A DNA stretch of 35,865 nt from an uncultured archaeon (GCA_903831045.1 CAIKWG010000004.1:1-35865); one strand, 5' to 3'; positions 15,445 through 23,409 are shown, numbered from the stretch's first letter. The notes: generated by a model from the sequence alone, not told the origin. Translations and numbers: made by a program.

Positions 15445-16134
15445 ATGAAGAAAAAGGTGATTGTGATTAGTCTTGGAGGAAGTCTGATTGTTCCGGAGGA
15501 AGTGGATTATAAATTTTTAACTAGCTTTAAAAAAATTATTTTAAAAAATCAAGAGAAATATAGATTTGTAATTGTTTGTGGTGGGGGAAGTGTTGCTCGT
15601 AAGTATATAAACGCTCTTAGAGAATCAGGGAAAAATGAATATTCTCAAAGTTTAGCAGGCATCTCTGTGACGCGTATGAATGCTAGATTTATGAGCTATT
15701 TTTTTGATTTTGATCCTTCAAAAGGGATTCCTCATAAAATGAGTACGCTTAAAAAATATTTAAGAAAGAGGGGGATTGTTTTCTGTGGGGCTCTGGAATA
15801 TAAACCTCATCAGACTTCGGATTCAACTTCGGCTCAAATTGCTAGTTATTTTGGAAGTGATTTTATTAATTTAACAAATGTTCCCGGATTGTATGATAAA
15901 AATCCTCTAAAATTCAAAAATGCAAAGCACATAACTGAAATTTCTTGGAAAAATTTTGATAAAATGGCCCAGAAAATTAAATTTGAGCCAGGTCAGCATT
16001 TTGTGCTAGACCAAACTGCTTCTAAAGAGATTATGAATCATAGAATAAAAACTTACATTCTTGGACAAGATATGAAACAGTTGGATAATTTGCTTAATGG
16101 AAAGAAATTTATAGGTTCAATTATTAATGGATAA
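15445..16134 (+). CDS. pyrH: UMP kinase, archaeal type
   Basis: 229 residues, the usual length for archaeal PyrH. Phosphorylates UMP to UDP with ATP in pyrimidine nucleotide synthesis. Amino-acid-kinase fold motifs are visible: VISLGGSLIVP at the N-terminus (phosphate loop), VCGGGSVARKYI, TSDSTSAQIASYFGSDFINL, TNVPGLYDKNPLKFKNAKHI for the uridine/ATP region, and the end GQHFVLDQTASKEIMNHRI. The stop is directly followed by the rnp3 ATG. UMP kinase is separated from related kinases (aspartokinase, isopentenyl phosphate kinase) by these motifs and by length. Confidence 0.88.
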   Translation: MKKKVIVISLGGSLIVPEEVDYKFLTSFKKIILKNQEKYRFVIVCGGGSVARKYINALRESGKNEYSQSLAGISVTRMNARFMSYFFDFDPSKGIPHKMSTLKKYLRKRGIVFCGALEYKPHQTSDSTSAQIASYFGSDFINLTNVPGLYDKNPLKFKNAKHITEISWKNFDKMAQKIKFEPGQHFVLDQTASKEIMNHRIKTYILGQDMKQLDNLLNGKKFIGSIING

Positions 16135-16575
16135 ATGGAACAGATTATTCTTAGAGAAGAAAATTTTAGTAGACTGAAAGAACTTGTTAAAAAAAATTCT
16201 GACAAAGAAATCATTTTCAGTTCGAATGATGATGATTTAAATTTGAAGATACTTGAAAAACTTAAAATTTCTATTCTTCTTTTAAATCTTGAAGGAAGAA
16301 AGGATTTTGCAAAACAGAGAAATTCTGGGTTTAATCAGGTTATGGCTAAACTTGCTAAGAAGAATAGTATTACTCTTGGAATAAATTTGGATGAGCTTGT
16401 TTTATCCCCGGATAAGGTAAGAATTATTGCACGTCTTAGACAAAATGTAGAAATTTGTAATAGAAATAAAATTCAAATGAAATTTGTAGGACAAAAGATT
16501 AATAGAGATACCTATGATTTGAAAGCGCTTGGTCTTGTTTTAAAAATGCCAACTTGGATGACTAAGAATTTGTAA
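16135..16575 (+). CDS. rnp3: RNase P protein component 3 (Rpp30 family)
   Basis: 146 residues, shorter than typical Rnp3 (about 200). A protein subunit of archaeal RNase P, which trims 5' leaders from pre-tRNA. Recognised from KDFAKQRNSGFNQVMAKLAK, then a strand ITLGINLDEL, and LRQNVEICNRNKIQMKFVGQ, the conserved core of the PHP-like Rpp30 barrel. The first third is reduced relative to the family. It abuts pyrH with no gap. RNase P protein in this genome is consistent with the leader-bearing tRNA genes in the window. Confidence 0.82.
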   Translation: MEQIILREENFSRLKELVKKNSDKEIIFSSNDDDLNLKILEKLKISILLLNLEGRKDFAKQRNSGFNQVMAKLAKKNSITLGINLDELVLSPDKVRIIARLRQNVEICNRNKIQMKFVGQKINRDTYDLKALGLVLKMPTWMTKNL

Positions 16576-16598
16576 TCTAATTTTTTAAAAATTTTCTT
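16576..16598. terminator. Bidirectional T/A-rich terminator between convergent genes
   Basis: A 23-bp spacer between the stops of rnp3 (plus) and the pilin-like gene (minus). It holds a run of six T, then TTTT and TTTTC on the plus strand, and matching runs on the minus strand. It could end both transcripts. Confidence 0.45.
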
Positions 16599-17879
16599 TT
16601 AAATTAGTGTGCAACTATAATCTGTTTCCCAAATTTCATAATGGTCACCATTAGTGATATTAGTAACTAATTTACTTAATCTTACATATGCATTTGCACC
16701 GGTTTTATTTGGATAAACATGGGATATAATAGTAAGGCATTCTAGTTGTTGACTTCCAGGAAAGATGATGTATCTTCCAGCATAACTTGTGTTTGCTGTG
16801 GGTAAATCTGGACTATCAAAATATTCTCCTACAAAAAAAGGCCATATTGATGCAACTGTTCCTGTACTCAAGGCTGTTTCAGCAGTACAATTTCCTTCCT
16901 TACAAACAAATCCTGGGCCGAATAATCTTTCACAATCATCGTTTGATGCACATTCAAGAGGAACATAACATTCAGCTCCTGTGAGAGTTAATCCACAAGT
17001 TTCTCCTTCTGGGCAGGTTTCTAGCGTTTGAGTTATTGCACTTTCATTACATGTTCCGGAGTTACAAATTCTAGTTCTGTAATCTTGAACAATTGCATCC
17101 TTATCTCCATTACATCTTGGGCTTCCCATAAACCCGCTTGGACCACAGGTTTGTTCTACATTCTGTGCAGTACAATTTATTGATTCTGCAATGCATTCTC
17201 CATTATAGCAAGTTGTTCCTCCTGCACATGTTGTTTTTAATAATAAATCTGCTGAATCAGTACAAATTCCAACTAGACATTTGAATGTTCTATAATTTTG
17301 ATAAACCTGGGTTGCATCTTGACTACAACGAGCTGTTCCATCAATCCAATTGTCTGCTCCACACATTAAATCTGAATTACATGAATCTTCTCCTCCAATT
17401 GTGCTTGTTCTATTTAATTTTGAATTTAATCCTCCGATTGGTTTTGACTGGAGTCCAATAATTTCTTCACCAGATTCTAAAAGAATAATCGGGGCTACAG
17501 ATATTTTTTCTACATCATATAATATTAGTTCTGAACTTTCTGAGAGATTTATTGTAAATGTTTTTGATGACCCTTCGTTAAACATTGTGAATCTTCTATC
17601 AAATACTTCCACTGTTTTTCCGTCGTCCACCATTATTTTTATTCCGGTAACATTTCCTGAACCAACGTTTCTAGTTACCCTTACCGTTGCTATTCCTGAA
17701 GTGAAATTAACGTTTGCAGAATCTGTTTGTACATCTACAGTTATTCTTGCCAAAGATATTTGTCTTGTACTAGTGTCCATTACACTTCTTACAACCCCCC
17801 AGACAATAAGAATTGCTACAATTGTTATAGCTATTATTATAACAGTAGTAACTACACTGGATAAACCTCTCTTTTGCAT
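16599..17879 (-). CDS. Type IV pilin-like, cysteine-rich surface protein
   Basis: 426 residues when started at the ATG at 17879. A reading frame 22 codons longer exists, but a TATA box (17900-17908) sits 25 bp before 17879. The N-terminus MQKRGLSSVVTTVIIIAITI matches archaeal type IV pilins: basic residues, glycine, then one hydrophobic helix, with a likely class III cleavage after Gly5. A beta-rich region and then two cysteine-rich repeats follow. Each contains a C...GxxxC...Y.(N/D)YRT..C..G.C pattern (VYQNYRTFKCLVGICT and IVQDYRTRICNSGTC), with about 20 cysteines overall, probably disulfide-linked outside the cell. An adhesive pilus tip or minor pilin is the likely role. Confidence 0.82.
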   Translation of the reverse strand: MQKRGLSSVVTTVIIIAITIVAILIVWGVVRSVMDTSTRQISLARITVDVQTDSANVNFTSGIATVRVTRNVGSGNVTGIKIMVDDGKTVEVFDRRFTMFNEGSSKTFTINLSESSELILYDVEKISVAPIILLESGEEIIGLQSKPIGGLNSKLNRTSTIGGEDSCNSDLMCGADNWIDGTARCSQDATQVYQNYRTFKCLVGICTDSADLLLKTTCAGGTTCYNGECIAESINCTAQNVEQTCGPSGFMGSPRCNGDKDAIVQDYRTRICNSGTCNESAITQTLETCPEGETCGLTLTGAECYVPLECASNDDCERLFGPGFVCKEGNCTAETALSTGTVASIWPFFVGEYFDSPDLPTANTSYAGRYIIFPGSQQLECLTIISHVYPNKTGANAYVRLSKLVTNITNGDHYEIWETDYSCTLI

Positions 17880-17983
17880 GGAATCTAAACGCAGAATTAA
17901 TTTATAAACATTCTTAAAAATACATTGCAATCTTAAAATAAGCAAAACATATGTTTTTTAAAACCCATTGATTTAATGTTTTT
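17880..17983. promoter_or_regulatory. Divergent promoter region pilin-like gene / pheS
   Basis: A 104-bp spacer. On the minus strand TTTATAAAT (plus coordinates 17900-17908) is 25 bp from the pilin-like ATG. On the plus strand TTTTTTAAAA (17954-17963) is about 25 bp from the pheS ATG. Both fit leaderless archaeal promoters. Confidence 0.55.
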
Positions 17984-19501
17984 ATGATTGAAAAACAAAA
18001 GATTGCTGAATCTCTAAGCCCGCATGAGAGAAAGATTTTGCCTTATTTAGAAGAGGGAATCTCTGATATTTGTCAAAAAACTAATCTTGACAGGGTTGCC
18101 GTGCTAAGAGCTCTTGAATATTTACAAAATAAAGGATTGATTAATCTGGTTGTTACACGAAAAAAGATTGTTGATGTGGGAGTTAATGGGGCTCTTTATA
18201 GAAAAAAAGGGTTACCAGAACGTAGGCTTTTGAATATTGTTGCTGAAAGAAGAATTGTTTCTCTTGAAGATGCTCAAAAGGAAAGTGAACTTAGTGATGA
18301 TGAGTTCAAGGCATCTCTTGGAGCGCTAAAAAGAAAAGCAATGATTGATTTGAAAAATGGTAAGTTGGTTTTAAGTGCTAGTTCAGAAGAAATTTCTAAA
18401 AAAACACTGGAAGAATTATTTTTAGAAGATTTACCTCTAGCCTATGATGAACTTGGTCCTGAACAAAAGTTTGCTTTAAAAATTCTAGAGGGAAGAAAAA
18501 ACATTATAGATTATAGTGAAGAAAAAGAAACTAAGATTGAAATATTGGACTTGGGAAAATCTTTGATTAAAGATGGAATTAAAGTAGGAGAAATGATTGA
18601 ACAGATTAGTCCTGAAATATTAAAGAAAGAACAAAATTGGAAGGGCAAAAAGTTTAGAAGATATGATCTGACTGTTCCTGTTTCTAGAGTTTATGGGGGA
18701 AAAAGACATTTTGTTAATCAGGCAATTGATTATGGTAGGAAATTATGGACCGAGATGGGTTTTGAAGAAATGAAGGGAGATATGGTTCAAACTTCTTTCT
18801 GGAATTTTGATGCTCTATTTACTGCTCAAGATCATCCAGTTAGAGAAATGCAAGATACTTTCTTTTTGAATCTAAAGGGAGAATTGCCAGATAAAAAGTT
18901 GGTTAAGGCAGTTAAAGATTCTCATGAAAAGGGTGTTGCTGGAAGTAAGGGTTGGAAATATAATTGGAATGAAGAAGAAGCAAAGAGGCTGGTTCTTAGA
19001 ACTCATACAACTAGTTTATCTGCTCATACTCTTGCTGGATTAAAGCCAGAAGATTTACCTGCAAAGTTCTTTGCAATTGGAATTAATTTCAGAAACGAAA
19101 CAATTGATTGGTGTCATGGTTTTGAATTCTTACAAACAGAAGGAATTGTAGTTGACCCTAATGCTAATTTTAGAAATTTGCTTGGTTATTTAAAACAACT
19201 TGCCAAAAAAATGGGATTCGAAAAAGTTAGGTTCAGACCTTCTTATTTTCCATACACTGAACCAAGTGTAGAGGGGGATGTTTGGAATGAAGATAGAAAA
19301 GAATGGGTTGAAGTTTTTGCCGCTGGAATTTTGAGACCAGAAGTTGTTGAACCTTTGCTTGGAAAATCAATTCCTGTTTTAGCCTGGGGTCCTGGTTTTG
19401 GAAGAATGATTATGGGATATTATGATATTAAGGATTTGAGAGATTTGTATAAAAATGATTTAACTCAATTGAGAAATATAAAAGGGTGGGTGAAGGTTTA
19501 G
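17984..19501 (+). CDS. pheS: Phenylalanyl-tRNA synthetase alpha subunit
   Basis: 505 residues, the archaeal/eukaryal size. Catalytic subunit of the alpha2-beta2 enzyme that charges tRNA-Phe. Residues about 1-150 are winged-helix domains used for tRNA contact (LDRVAVLRALEYLQNKGLIN). The class II core follows: LTVPVSRVYGGKRHFVNQAI, FWNFDALFTAQDHPVREMQD, LRTHTTSLSAHTL, and motif 2 with IDWCHGFEFLQTEGIVVD (His378, Glu, Gln conserved). Motif 3 reads LAWGPGFGRMIMGYY. The essential Arg is present, but the residue just before it, often Glu, is Gly473. It is followed one base after the stop by pheT. A TATA box is present 25 bp upstream. Confidence 0.95.
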   Translation: MIEKQKIAESLSPHERKILPYLEEGISDICQKTNLDRVAVLRALEYLQNKGLINLVVTRKKIVDVGVNGALYRKKGLPERRLLNIVAERRIVSLEDAQKESELSDDEFKASLGALKRKAMIDLKNGKLVLSASSEEISKKTLEELFLEDLPLAYDELGPEQKFALKILEGRKNIIDYSEEKETKIEILDLGKSLIKDGIKVGEMIEQISPEILKKEQNWKGKKFRRYDLTVPVSRVYGGKRHFVNQAIDYGRKLWTEMGFEEMKGDMVQTSFWNFDALFTAQDHPVREMQDTFFLNLKGELPDKKLVKAVKDSHEKGVAGSKGWKYNWNEEEAKRLVLRTHTTSLSAHTLAGLKPEDLPAKFFAIGINFRNETIDWCHGFEFLQTEGIVVDPNANFRNLLGYLKQLAKKMGFEKVRFRPSYFPYTEPSVEGDVWNEDRKEWVEVFAAGILRPEVVEPLLGKSIPVLAWGPGFGRMIMGYYDIKDLRDLYKNDLTQLRNIKGWVKV

Positions 19502-19502
19502 G

Positions 19503-21137
19503 ATGGCAAATATAAAATTTTCAAAAAAACTATTTGAGAAAGAAATAGGAAAGCTTGATGAAAAAATGCAAGATAGAATCTCAATGTTTGGAACTCCTCT
19601 TGACAAGGTTGGGGCTGAAGAAATGGAAGTTGAGATTTTTCCAAACAGACCAGATATGTTATCCTATCACGGATTTAAAAGAAGTTTTTTGAGTTTTATT
19701 GAAGAAACTAAGGGACTTAAAGAATACAAAGTTGAGAAAGCTCTGAAAGATTATGAAGTGGATATTGATAGTTCTGTTAAAGATGTTAGACCATTTACTG
19801 TTTGTGCAATTGTTAAAGGGTTGAAATTTGATAATGATAGAATTAAAGAAATAGTTGATTTGCAAGAAAAAATTCATGCAACCGTTGGACGTAAGAGAAA
19901 AAAATTAGCAATTGGAATTTATCCTCTTGAAAAAATTAGTTTGCCTATTAGTTACAAGGCACTTGAACCAGACAGAATTAAATTTCTTCCTCTTGAAAGT
20001 GAAAAAGAAATGACTGGACTTGAGATTTTGCAAAGACATCCTACTGGAAAAGAATATGCCCATCTACTTGCTGGAAAAGCAAAGTTCCCAATATTTGTTG
20101 ATGCTAAGGGTGCTATTCTAAGTATGCCCCCAATAATTAATTCAGAAATGACTGGAAGAATTACAGATAAAACTAAAGATGTTTTTATTGAATGTTCTGG
20201 TTCTGAAATGGAAGTTCTAAAAAAATGTTTGAATATTATTGTTTGTACTCTTGCAGATATGGGTGGAAAAATTTATGAAATGAAAATAAAAGGGAATTAC
20301 AAAGAAACAACCCCCGATTTAAAATCTGAAAAAATAAAAGTTTTTCTTGAAAATGTGAATAAATTACTTGGGTTAACATTGACTGAAAAAGAATTGAAAA
20401 CTTTATTAGAAAAGATGGGGCATAATTATCTAAAAGGAGAAGCTGAAGTTGCTTCTTGGAGAGTTGATGTTTTGCATGAAGTAGATTTAATTGAAGATGT
20501 TGCAATTGCCTATGGCTATGAAAATTTCGAAGCTGAAATTCCTCAAATTTCTACAATAGGAAAAGAAAATCCAGAAGAAATAATTAAGAGAAAAATTGCA
20601 GAAATTTTAGTTGGACTGGGTCTTCTTGAAGTTGTGAACTATCATTTGATTCCAAAAGCAGATCTACTTGCTAAGATGGGTGAAAAAGCAGATAAAGATA
20701 TTATTGAAGTTGAAAATTCTAAGACTGAATATAATATTCTTAGAAAGAATTTAAGTTCATATATTCTTAAAAATTTTGCAGACAATGTTGATTCTGAATA
20801 TCCTCAGAAGATTTTCGAATTGGGAAGAGTGTTCAATTTGGTTGGGGGAAAAATTGTTGAATCAGAAAAATTAACAATTGGAATTAGCCCTGGAAATTAT
20901 ACAGATGTTAGACAGGCTTTTGATTTTTTAATGAAGATGCTTGAACTTGAAATTAGCGTCAGGGAAAGTTCTGTTAATGGAATTTATGTTGATGGAAGAG
21001 TTGGAGAGATTTATCTGGGAAAGAATAAAATTGGTGAAATCGGAGAAGTTCATCCTAGAGTTCTTAGAGATTGGAAAATTAAAATGCCAGTTGCTATGCT
21101 TGAAATTGATCTAACTGAAATTTTTAAGAAGTTTTAA
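19503..21137 (+). CDS. pheT: Phenylalanyl-tRNA synthetase beta subunit
   Basis: 544 residues, archaeal form without the N-terminal EMAP-like tRNA-binding domain and without the C-terminal anticodon-binding extension of bacteria. Visible regions: the N-terminal part with EVEIFPNRPDMLSYHGFKRS, the B3/B4 editing domain (about 90-260; LPISYKALEPDRIKFLPLE, VDAKGAILSMPPIINSEMTG), the B5 DNA-binding-like domain (VFLENVNKLLGLTLTEKELK to VDLIEDVAIAYGYENFEAEI), and the catalytic-like module ending in IGEIGEVHPRVLRDWKIKMP. It starts one base after pheS. The last bases overlap the stop of the convergent HNH gene. Confidence 0.95.
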   Translation: MANIKFSKKLFEKEIGKLDEKMQDRISMFGTPLDKVGAEEMEVEIFPNRPDMLSYHGFKRSFLSFIEETKGLKEYKVEKALKDYEVDIDSSVKDVRPFTVCAIVKGLKFDNDRIKEIVDLQEKIHATVGRKRKKLAIGIYPLEKISLPISYKALEPDRIKFLPLESEKEMTGLEILQRHPTGKEYAHLLAGKAKFPIFVDAKGAILSMPPIINSEMTGRITDKTKDVFIECSGSEMEVLKKCLNIIVCTLADMGGKIYEMKIKGNYKETTPDLKSEKIKVFLENVNKLLGLTLTEKELKTLLEKMGHNYLKGEAEVASWRVDVLHEVDLIEDVAIAYGYENFEAEIPQISTIGKENPEEIIKRKIAEILVGLGLLEVVNYHLIPKADLLAKMGEKADKDIIEVENSKTEYNILRKNLSSYILKNFADNVDSEYPQKIFELGRVFNLVGGKIVESEKLTIGISPGNYTDVRQAFDFLMKMLELEISVRESSVNGIYVDGRVGEIYLGKNKIGEIGEVHPRVLRDWKIKMPVAMLEIDLTEIFKKF

Positions 21138-21499
21138 AAGTCTATCTCAAAAAGACTATTACCTTTCTTTTTGTTTCCCAATCCAAGAATATTTGTTGTA
21201 TTAGACTTGTTAGTTGTTTTTCTTTTTTTATCTATACTCTTTGCTCTTTCTTCATTATGCAATTCATCATGACAATCAGCATGTAATGCAATTAAATTAT
21301 CAGTTGTAGTTTTTCCGCCTCTACTATGAAATTTTATAGAACTTAATTTTAAATGTTTCTTGCATTTCCAACATTTTCCTTTTTGGTCATCAAACACTTT
21401 CTTTTTTTGAGATTCTGTTGGATTTATCCTTTTATCTTTAATTTTATTGTTTCCAAAAAGATTTGGAAGTTCAGGATTTCCAAAAATATCTTTAGCCAT
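21134..21499 (-). CDS. HNH endonuclease domain protein
   Basis: 121 residues. HNH core: CWKCKKHLKLSSIKFHSRGG (zinc-binding CxxC, then the catalytic His), TTTDNLIALHADCHDELHN (Asn, His, and the second Cys/His pair). The C-terminal tail is basic and low-complexity (KSIDKKRKTTNKSNTTN), probably DNA-binding. No intron, homing site or restriction partner is visible next to it, so a nuclease of unknown target is all that can be said. Upstream ATATTTAAAT serves as a possible TATA box. The 3' end overlaps pheT by 4 bases in a convergent arrangement. Confidence 0.85.
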   Translation of the reverse strand: MAKDIFGNPELPNLFGNNKIKDKRINPTESQKKKVFDDQKGKCWKCKKHLKLSSIKFHSRGGKTTTDNLIALHADCHDELHNEERAKSIDKKRKTTNKSNTTNILGLGNKKKGNSLFEIDF

Positions 21500-21546
21500 T
21501 AGTAATCTCAGAATTGTTTAATTTAAATATTTTTATGTCAATGAAT

Positions 21547-21753
21547 TTATCTACTGCAACAGTTTGGGTCTGGGCCATATACTTTATCATAACAAGTTTT
21601 GCACAATTGTCCTGCTCCTTCAACATAATGATCTCTAATGTCAATTGGGGTGTGGATTGAATATTCTGTGGGTGTTCCGCATGAAACACAAGAATCATGG
21701 TCATCTAGTCCTTCTTTTCCTGCTATTTTTTCAAGTGAGTTCTCTATACCCAT
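21547..21753 (-). CDS. Small zinc-binding protein
   Basis: 68 residues. Two CxxC pairs, DSCVSCGTPTEYS and GQLCKTCYDKVYG, form a probable treble-clef or zinc-ribbon site. The C-terminus holds a third Cys-Cys (DPNCCSR). The spacer (TPIDIRDHYVEGAGQLC) is a compact conserved-looking segment. It could be a nucleic-acid-binding or redox mini-protein; no family name is known to me. TTTATAAAA-type TATA (21774-21784) and an inverted repeat (21789-21804) lie upstream of its ATG. Confidence 0.72.
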   Translation of the reverse strand: MGIENSLEKIAGKEGLDDHDSCVSCGTPTEYSIHTPIDIRDHYVEGAGQLCKTCYDKVYGPDPNCCSR

Positions 21754-21788
21754 GATTATTCAAGTAGTTTGAATTTTATAAAGATTTA

Positions 21789-21804
21789 TGTGATAACAGT
21801 CACA
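21789..21804. promoter_or_regulatory. Perfect inverted repeat TGTGA-N6-TCACA upstream of the zinc protein gene
   Basis: TGTGATAACAGTCACA is a perfect 5-bp dyad with a 6-bp spacer. It lies just upstream of the TATA box of the minus-strand gene starting at 21753. The form equals the bacterial CRP consensus, but CRP-family use in this archaeon is not shown. It may be an operator for another helix-turn-helix regulator, or chance. Confidence 0.3.
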
Positions 21805-21847
21805 GCTGAGTTTTTGGAATTAGTTGATTTTTTAAGAGTTTTAAAAT

Positions 21848-22030
21848 TTAATAAATAGACATAGATGCAGGAAACCAAATTAAGATTAGAATAATAAAGA
21901 TAATAAGTGTAATAATACCTGTAATTAAATAAACTTTTTTCTTTGTTTTTTTGTATCGAATAAAGAAAAAAATACTTCCAATAAGCATAATTATAATTAA
22001 AATAAAAAGGTAAGTTAATATCGACAACAT
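21848..22030 (-). CDS. Small two-TM membrane protein
   Basis: 60 residues. Two hydrophobic helices (SILTYLFILIIIMLIGSIFF and LITGIITLIIFIILILIWF) are joined by a short basic loop (RYKKTKKK) that would face the cytoplasm, giving an N-out, C-out hairpin. The C-terminus FPASMSIY is short. An AT-rich TTTATAAAT lies upstream of the ATG. Function unknown. Hydrophobic AT-rich frames can arise by chance, but the start, TATA box and hairpin topology favour a gene. Confidence 0.6.
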   Translation of the reverse strand: MLSILTYLFILIIIMLIGSIFFFIRYKKTKKKVYLITGIITLIIFIILILIWFPASMSIY

Positions 22031-22098
22031 ATTTTAATGAATTGTTTCTTATTTATAAATTTATATTCTTAATTCTCATTTTCAAAATTAAAATATCA

Positions 22099-22173
22099 AG
22101 CCACAGCTGAGATTTGAACTCAGGACCTCCACCTTACCAAGGTGGCGCTCTACCAGACTAAAGCTACTGCGGC
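22099..22173 (-). tRNA. tRNA-Thr (anticodon GGU)
   Basis: Read on the minus strand: acceptor GCCGCAG pairs with CTGTGGC (one G-U). D stem GCTT/GAGC, anticodon stem CCACC/GGTGG around loop TTGGTAA, with anticodon GGT at 22138-22136. T arm CTGAG-TTCAAAT-CTCAG. Discriminator U, usual for archaeal tRNA-Thr. No intron and no encoded CCA. Confidence 0.95.
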
Positions 22174-22246
22174 AGTATTAATCTAATAGAAATTAAGTGT
22201 TAAAAATCTAACTAAACTATAAAAAGAACCAATGTTTAATCATTAA

Positions 22247-22369
22247 ATGGATATTGCAAATTTTATCTCTAACATCGACCCTTTTTGGGGTGTTGTAATC
22301 TTTTTACTTGTGATTACTTTTGGTCTTATAATTTATAAGATTATTTCTTGGATAAGTGAAATTAACTAG
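22247..22369 (+). CDS. Very small single-TM protein
   Basis: 40 residues. A short N-terminus (MDIANFISNIDP) precedes one membrane helix (FWGVVIFLLVITFGLIIYKI) and ends in SWISEIN. ACTATAAAAAG at about 22216-22225 is centred some 26 bp upstream of the ATG, which fits a leaderless promoter. It occupies most of the gap between tRNA-Thr and the next minus-strand gene. The call rests on the promoter, the clean TM and the lack of anything else here. Function unknown. Confidence 0.45.
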   Translation: MDIANFISNIDPFWGVVIFLLVITFGLIIYKIISWISEIN

Positions 22370-22423
22370 AACAACGTCTAATCAGATTTAAAATAAATAA
22401 AAAAATATTTTTTAAAGATTAAT

Positions 22424-22705
22424 TTATAATCTTTTTCTTGCAAGAATAACTCCAATCAGTACAAGAACTAAGGTTAGTGTTGAAATTCCCGTAAGTATTG
22501 CTATTATTGCAAAAATTGTCTCTGCTAATGATTCCTGTAGGAACCAAGATAAAAGACCTGAAGCAATAAATACTGGTAGGAAAAAGATCAATCTTGCTAA
22601 AATTCTTGCTTCTTTTGTTACAAGTTCATGATGTTCTTTGAAAGTCTTAGATTCATGCTTGTTACCTTTTTTAGGAGCTTTCTTTTTAGAATTCTTTTTT
22701 ACCAT
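22424..22705 (-). CDS. Small two-TM membrane protein with basic N-terminus
   Basis: 93 residues from the ATG at 22705, which has the Shine-Dalgarno sequence GAGGTG just upstream. A GTG two codons earlier lies inside that Shine-Dalgarno sequence and is rejected as the start. A lysine-rich cytoplasmic start (MVKKNSKKKAPKKGNKHE) is followed by a helical linker and two membrane helices (ARLIFFLPVFIASGLLSWFL and FAIIAILTGISTLTLVLVLI), ending in RKRL. Use of a Shine-Dalgarno sequence shows a leadered mRNA. Function unknown. Confidence 0.7.
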   Translation of the reverse strand: MVKKNSKKKAPKKGNKHESKTFKEHHELVTKEARILARLIFFLPVFIASGLLSWFLQESLAETIFAIIAILTGISTLTLVLVLIGVILARKRL

Positions 22706-22747
22706 TTTCACCTCTTAAAATTAATAAGCCTAATGTATTTTTAAACT

Positions 22748-22972
22748 TTACTTATTAGTTTGATTAGAAATTTCCGCTTTTGGAAGCCAATCCATCTGTA
22801 TAACATTTCCTGTTAGAGTTCTTGCATTTTGAAATACTTGATTTACCCATCCAAGATAGAGTGTTCCAAATGTTTTTAGGTCATCTTTCTGGGAAAAATA
22901 AAGAGTGTTATTGTTTACAATTACTAATCCACAAATTATCAGAAACATTAAGACAAAAACAAGTGTTTTCAT
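22748..22972 (-). CDS. Small exported or membrane-anchored protein, paralogue of its upstream neighbour
   Basis: 74 residues. N-terminal membrane helix or signal (TLVFVLMFLIICGLVIVNN) followed by an external part FGTLYLGWVNQVFQNARTLT and QMDWLPKAE. This matches the neighbour's AGKLYVSWLGTVFKNLKSVT and QQDWRGA in order and spacing, so the two are tandem duplicates. It starts within the stop of that neighbour (overlap 22969-22972). Function unknown. Confidence 0.7.
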   Translation of the reverse strand: MKTLVFVLMFLIICGLVIVNNNTLYFSQKDDLKTFGTLYLGWVNQVFQNARTLTGNVIQMDWLPKAEISNQTNK

Positions 22973-23409
22973 AGTTTATCCCAGATAGCTTGTAGTGGGT
23001 CTGTTTCATTTAGATTAGTAGAATTTGTTGAATTGCTAATTGTTTGATTAGTTATGGTTGAATTCAATGGTTCTTGAACGGTTTGATTTTCTGGTGGAGG
23101 AGAATTATTATTTGTTTTGTTTGCTCCTCTCCAATCCTGTTGTGAAGCATAGGCTGTTACAGATTTTAAATTTTTAAAAACAGTTCCAAGCCAGGACACA
23201 TAAAGTTTTCCAGCAGTGGTCAATCCATTTACTGTTTTAAAATCAGGATTTGTACCTTTTAGCACGGCTGTAAAACTGATATAAGTAAATAAGATTAAAG
23301 CGATTAGAACAATTGCAAGCATTTTATGTTTTAGTCTTTTAGCTTCAATAATTATCCATACTGCTATAATCGCAATTGCCACAACAAAAAACATCACCCC
23401 GAGTGCCAT
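22969..23409 (-). CDS. Two-TM membrane protein, paralogue of the downstream small gene
   Basis: 146 residues. Two membrane helices (ALGVMFFVVAIAIIAVWIII and AIVLIALILFTYISFTAVL), separated by a basic loop (EAKRLKHK). The external domain contains the shared KLYVSWLGTVFKNLKSV...QQDW motif, then a proline/asparagine/threonine tail with several N-x-S/T sequons (QTISNSTNSTNLNETD) that is probably glycosylated. First gene of a coupled pair. Function unknown; a small envelope complex is possible. Confidence 0.75.
   Translation of the reverse strand: MALGVMFFVVAIAIIAVWIIIEAKRLKHKMLAIVLIALILFTYISFTAVLKGTNPDFKTVNGLTTAGKLYVSWLGTVFKNLKSVTAYASQQDWRGANKTNNNSPPPENQTVQEPLNSTITNQTISNSTNSTNLNETDPLQAIWDKL

Noticed and set aside
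16599-17945. Longer pilin-like frame starting at 17945
   Set aside because: The extra 22 residues precede the pilin signature, and a TATA box lies inside that extension, 25 bp from the ATG at 17879.
21492-21704. 70-residue minus-strand frame
   Set aside because: It overlaps the zinc-binding protein in another frame, and its sequence has no recognisable composition or motif.
22099-22111. Short match of the tRNA-Thr 3' end (CACAGCTGAG) with 21801-21810 as an attachment-site pair
   Set aside because: Only 10 bases match and the 290 bp between hold no integrase or mobile gene; probably chance.
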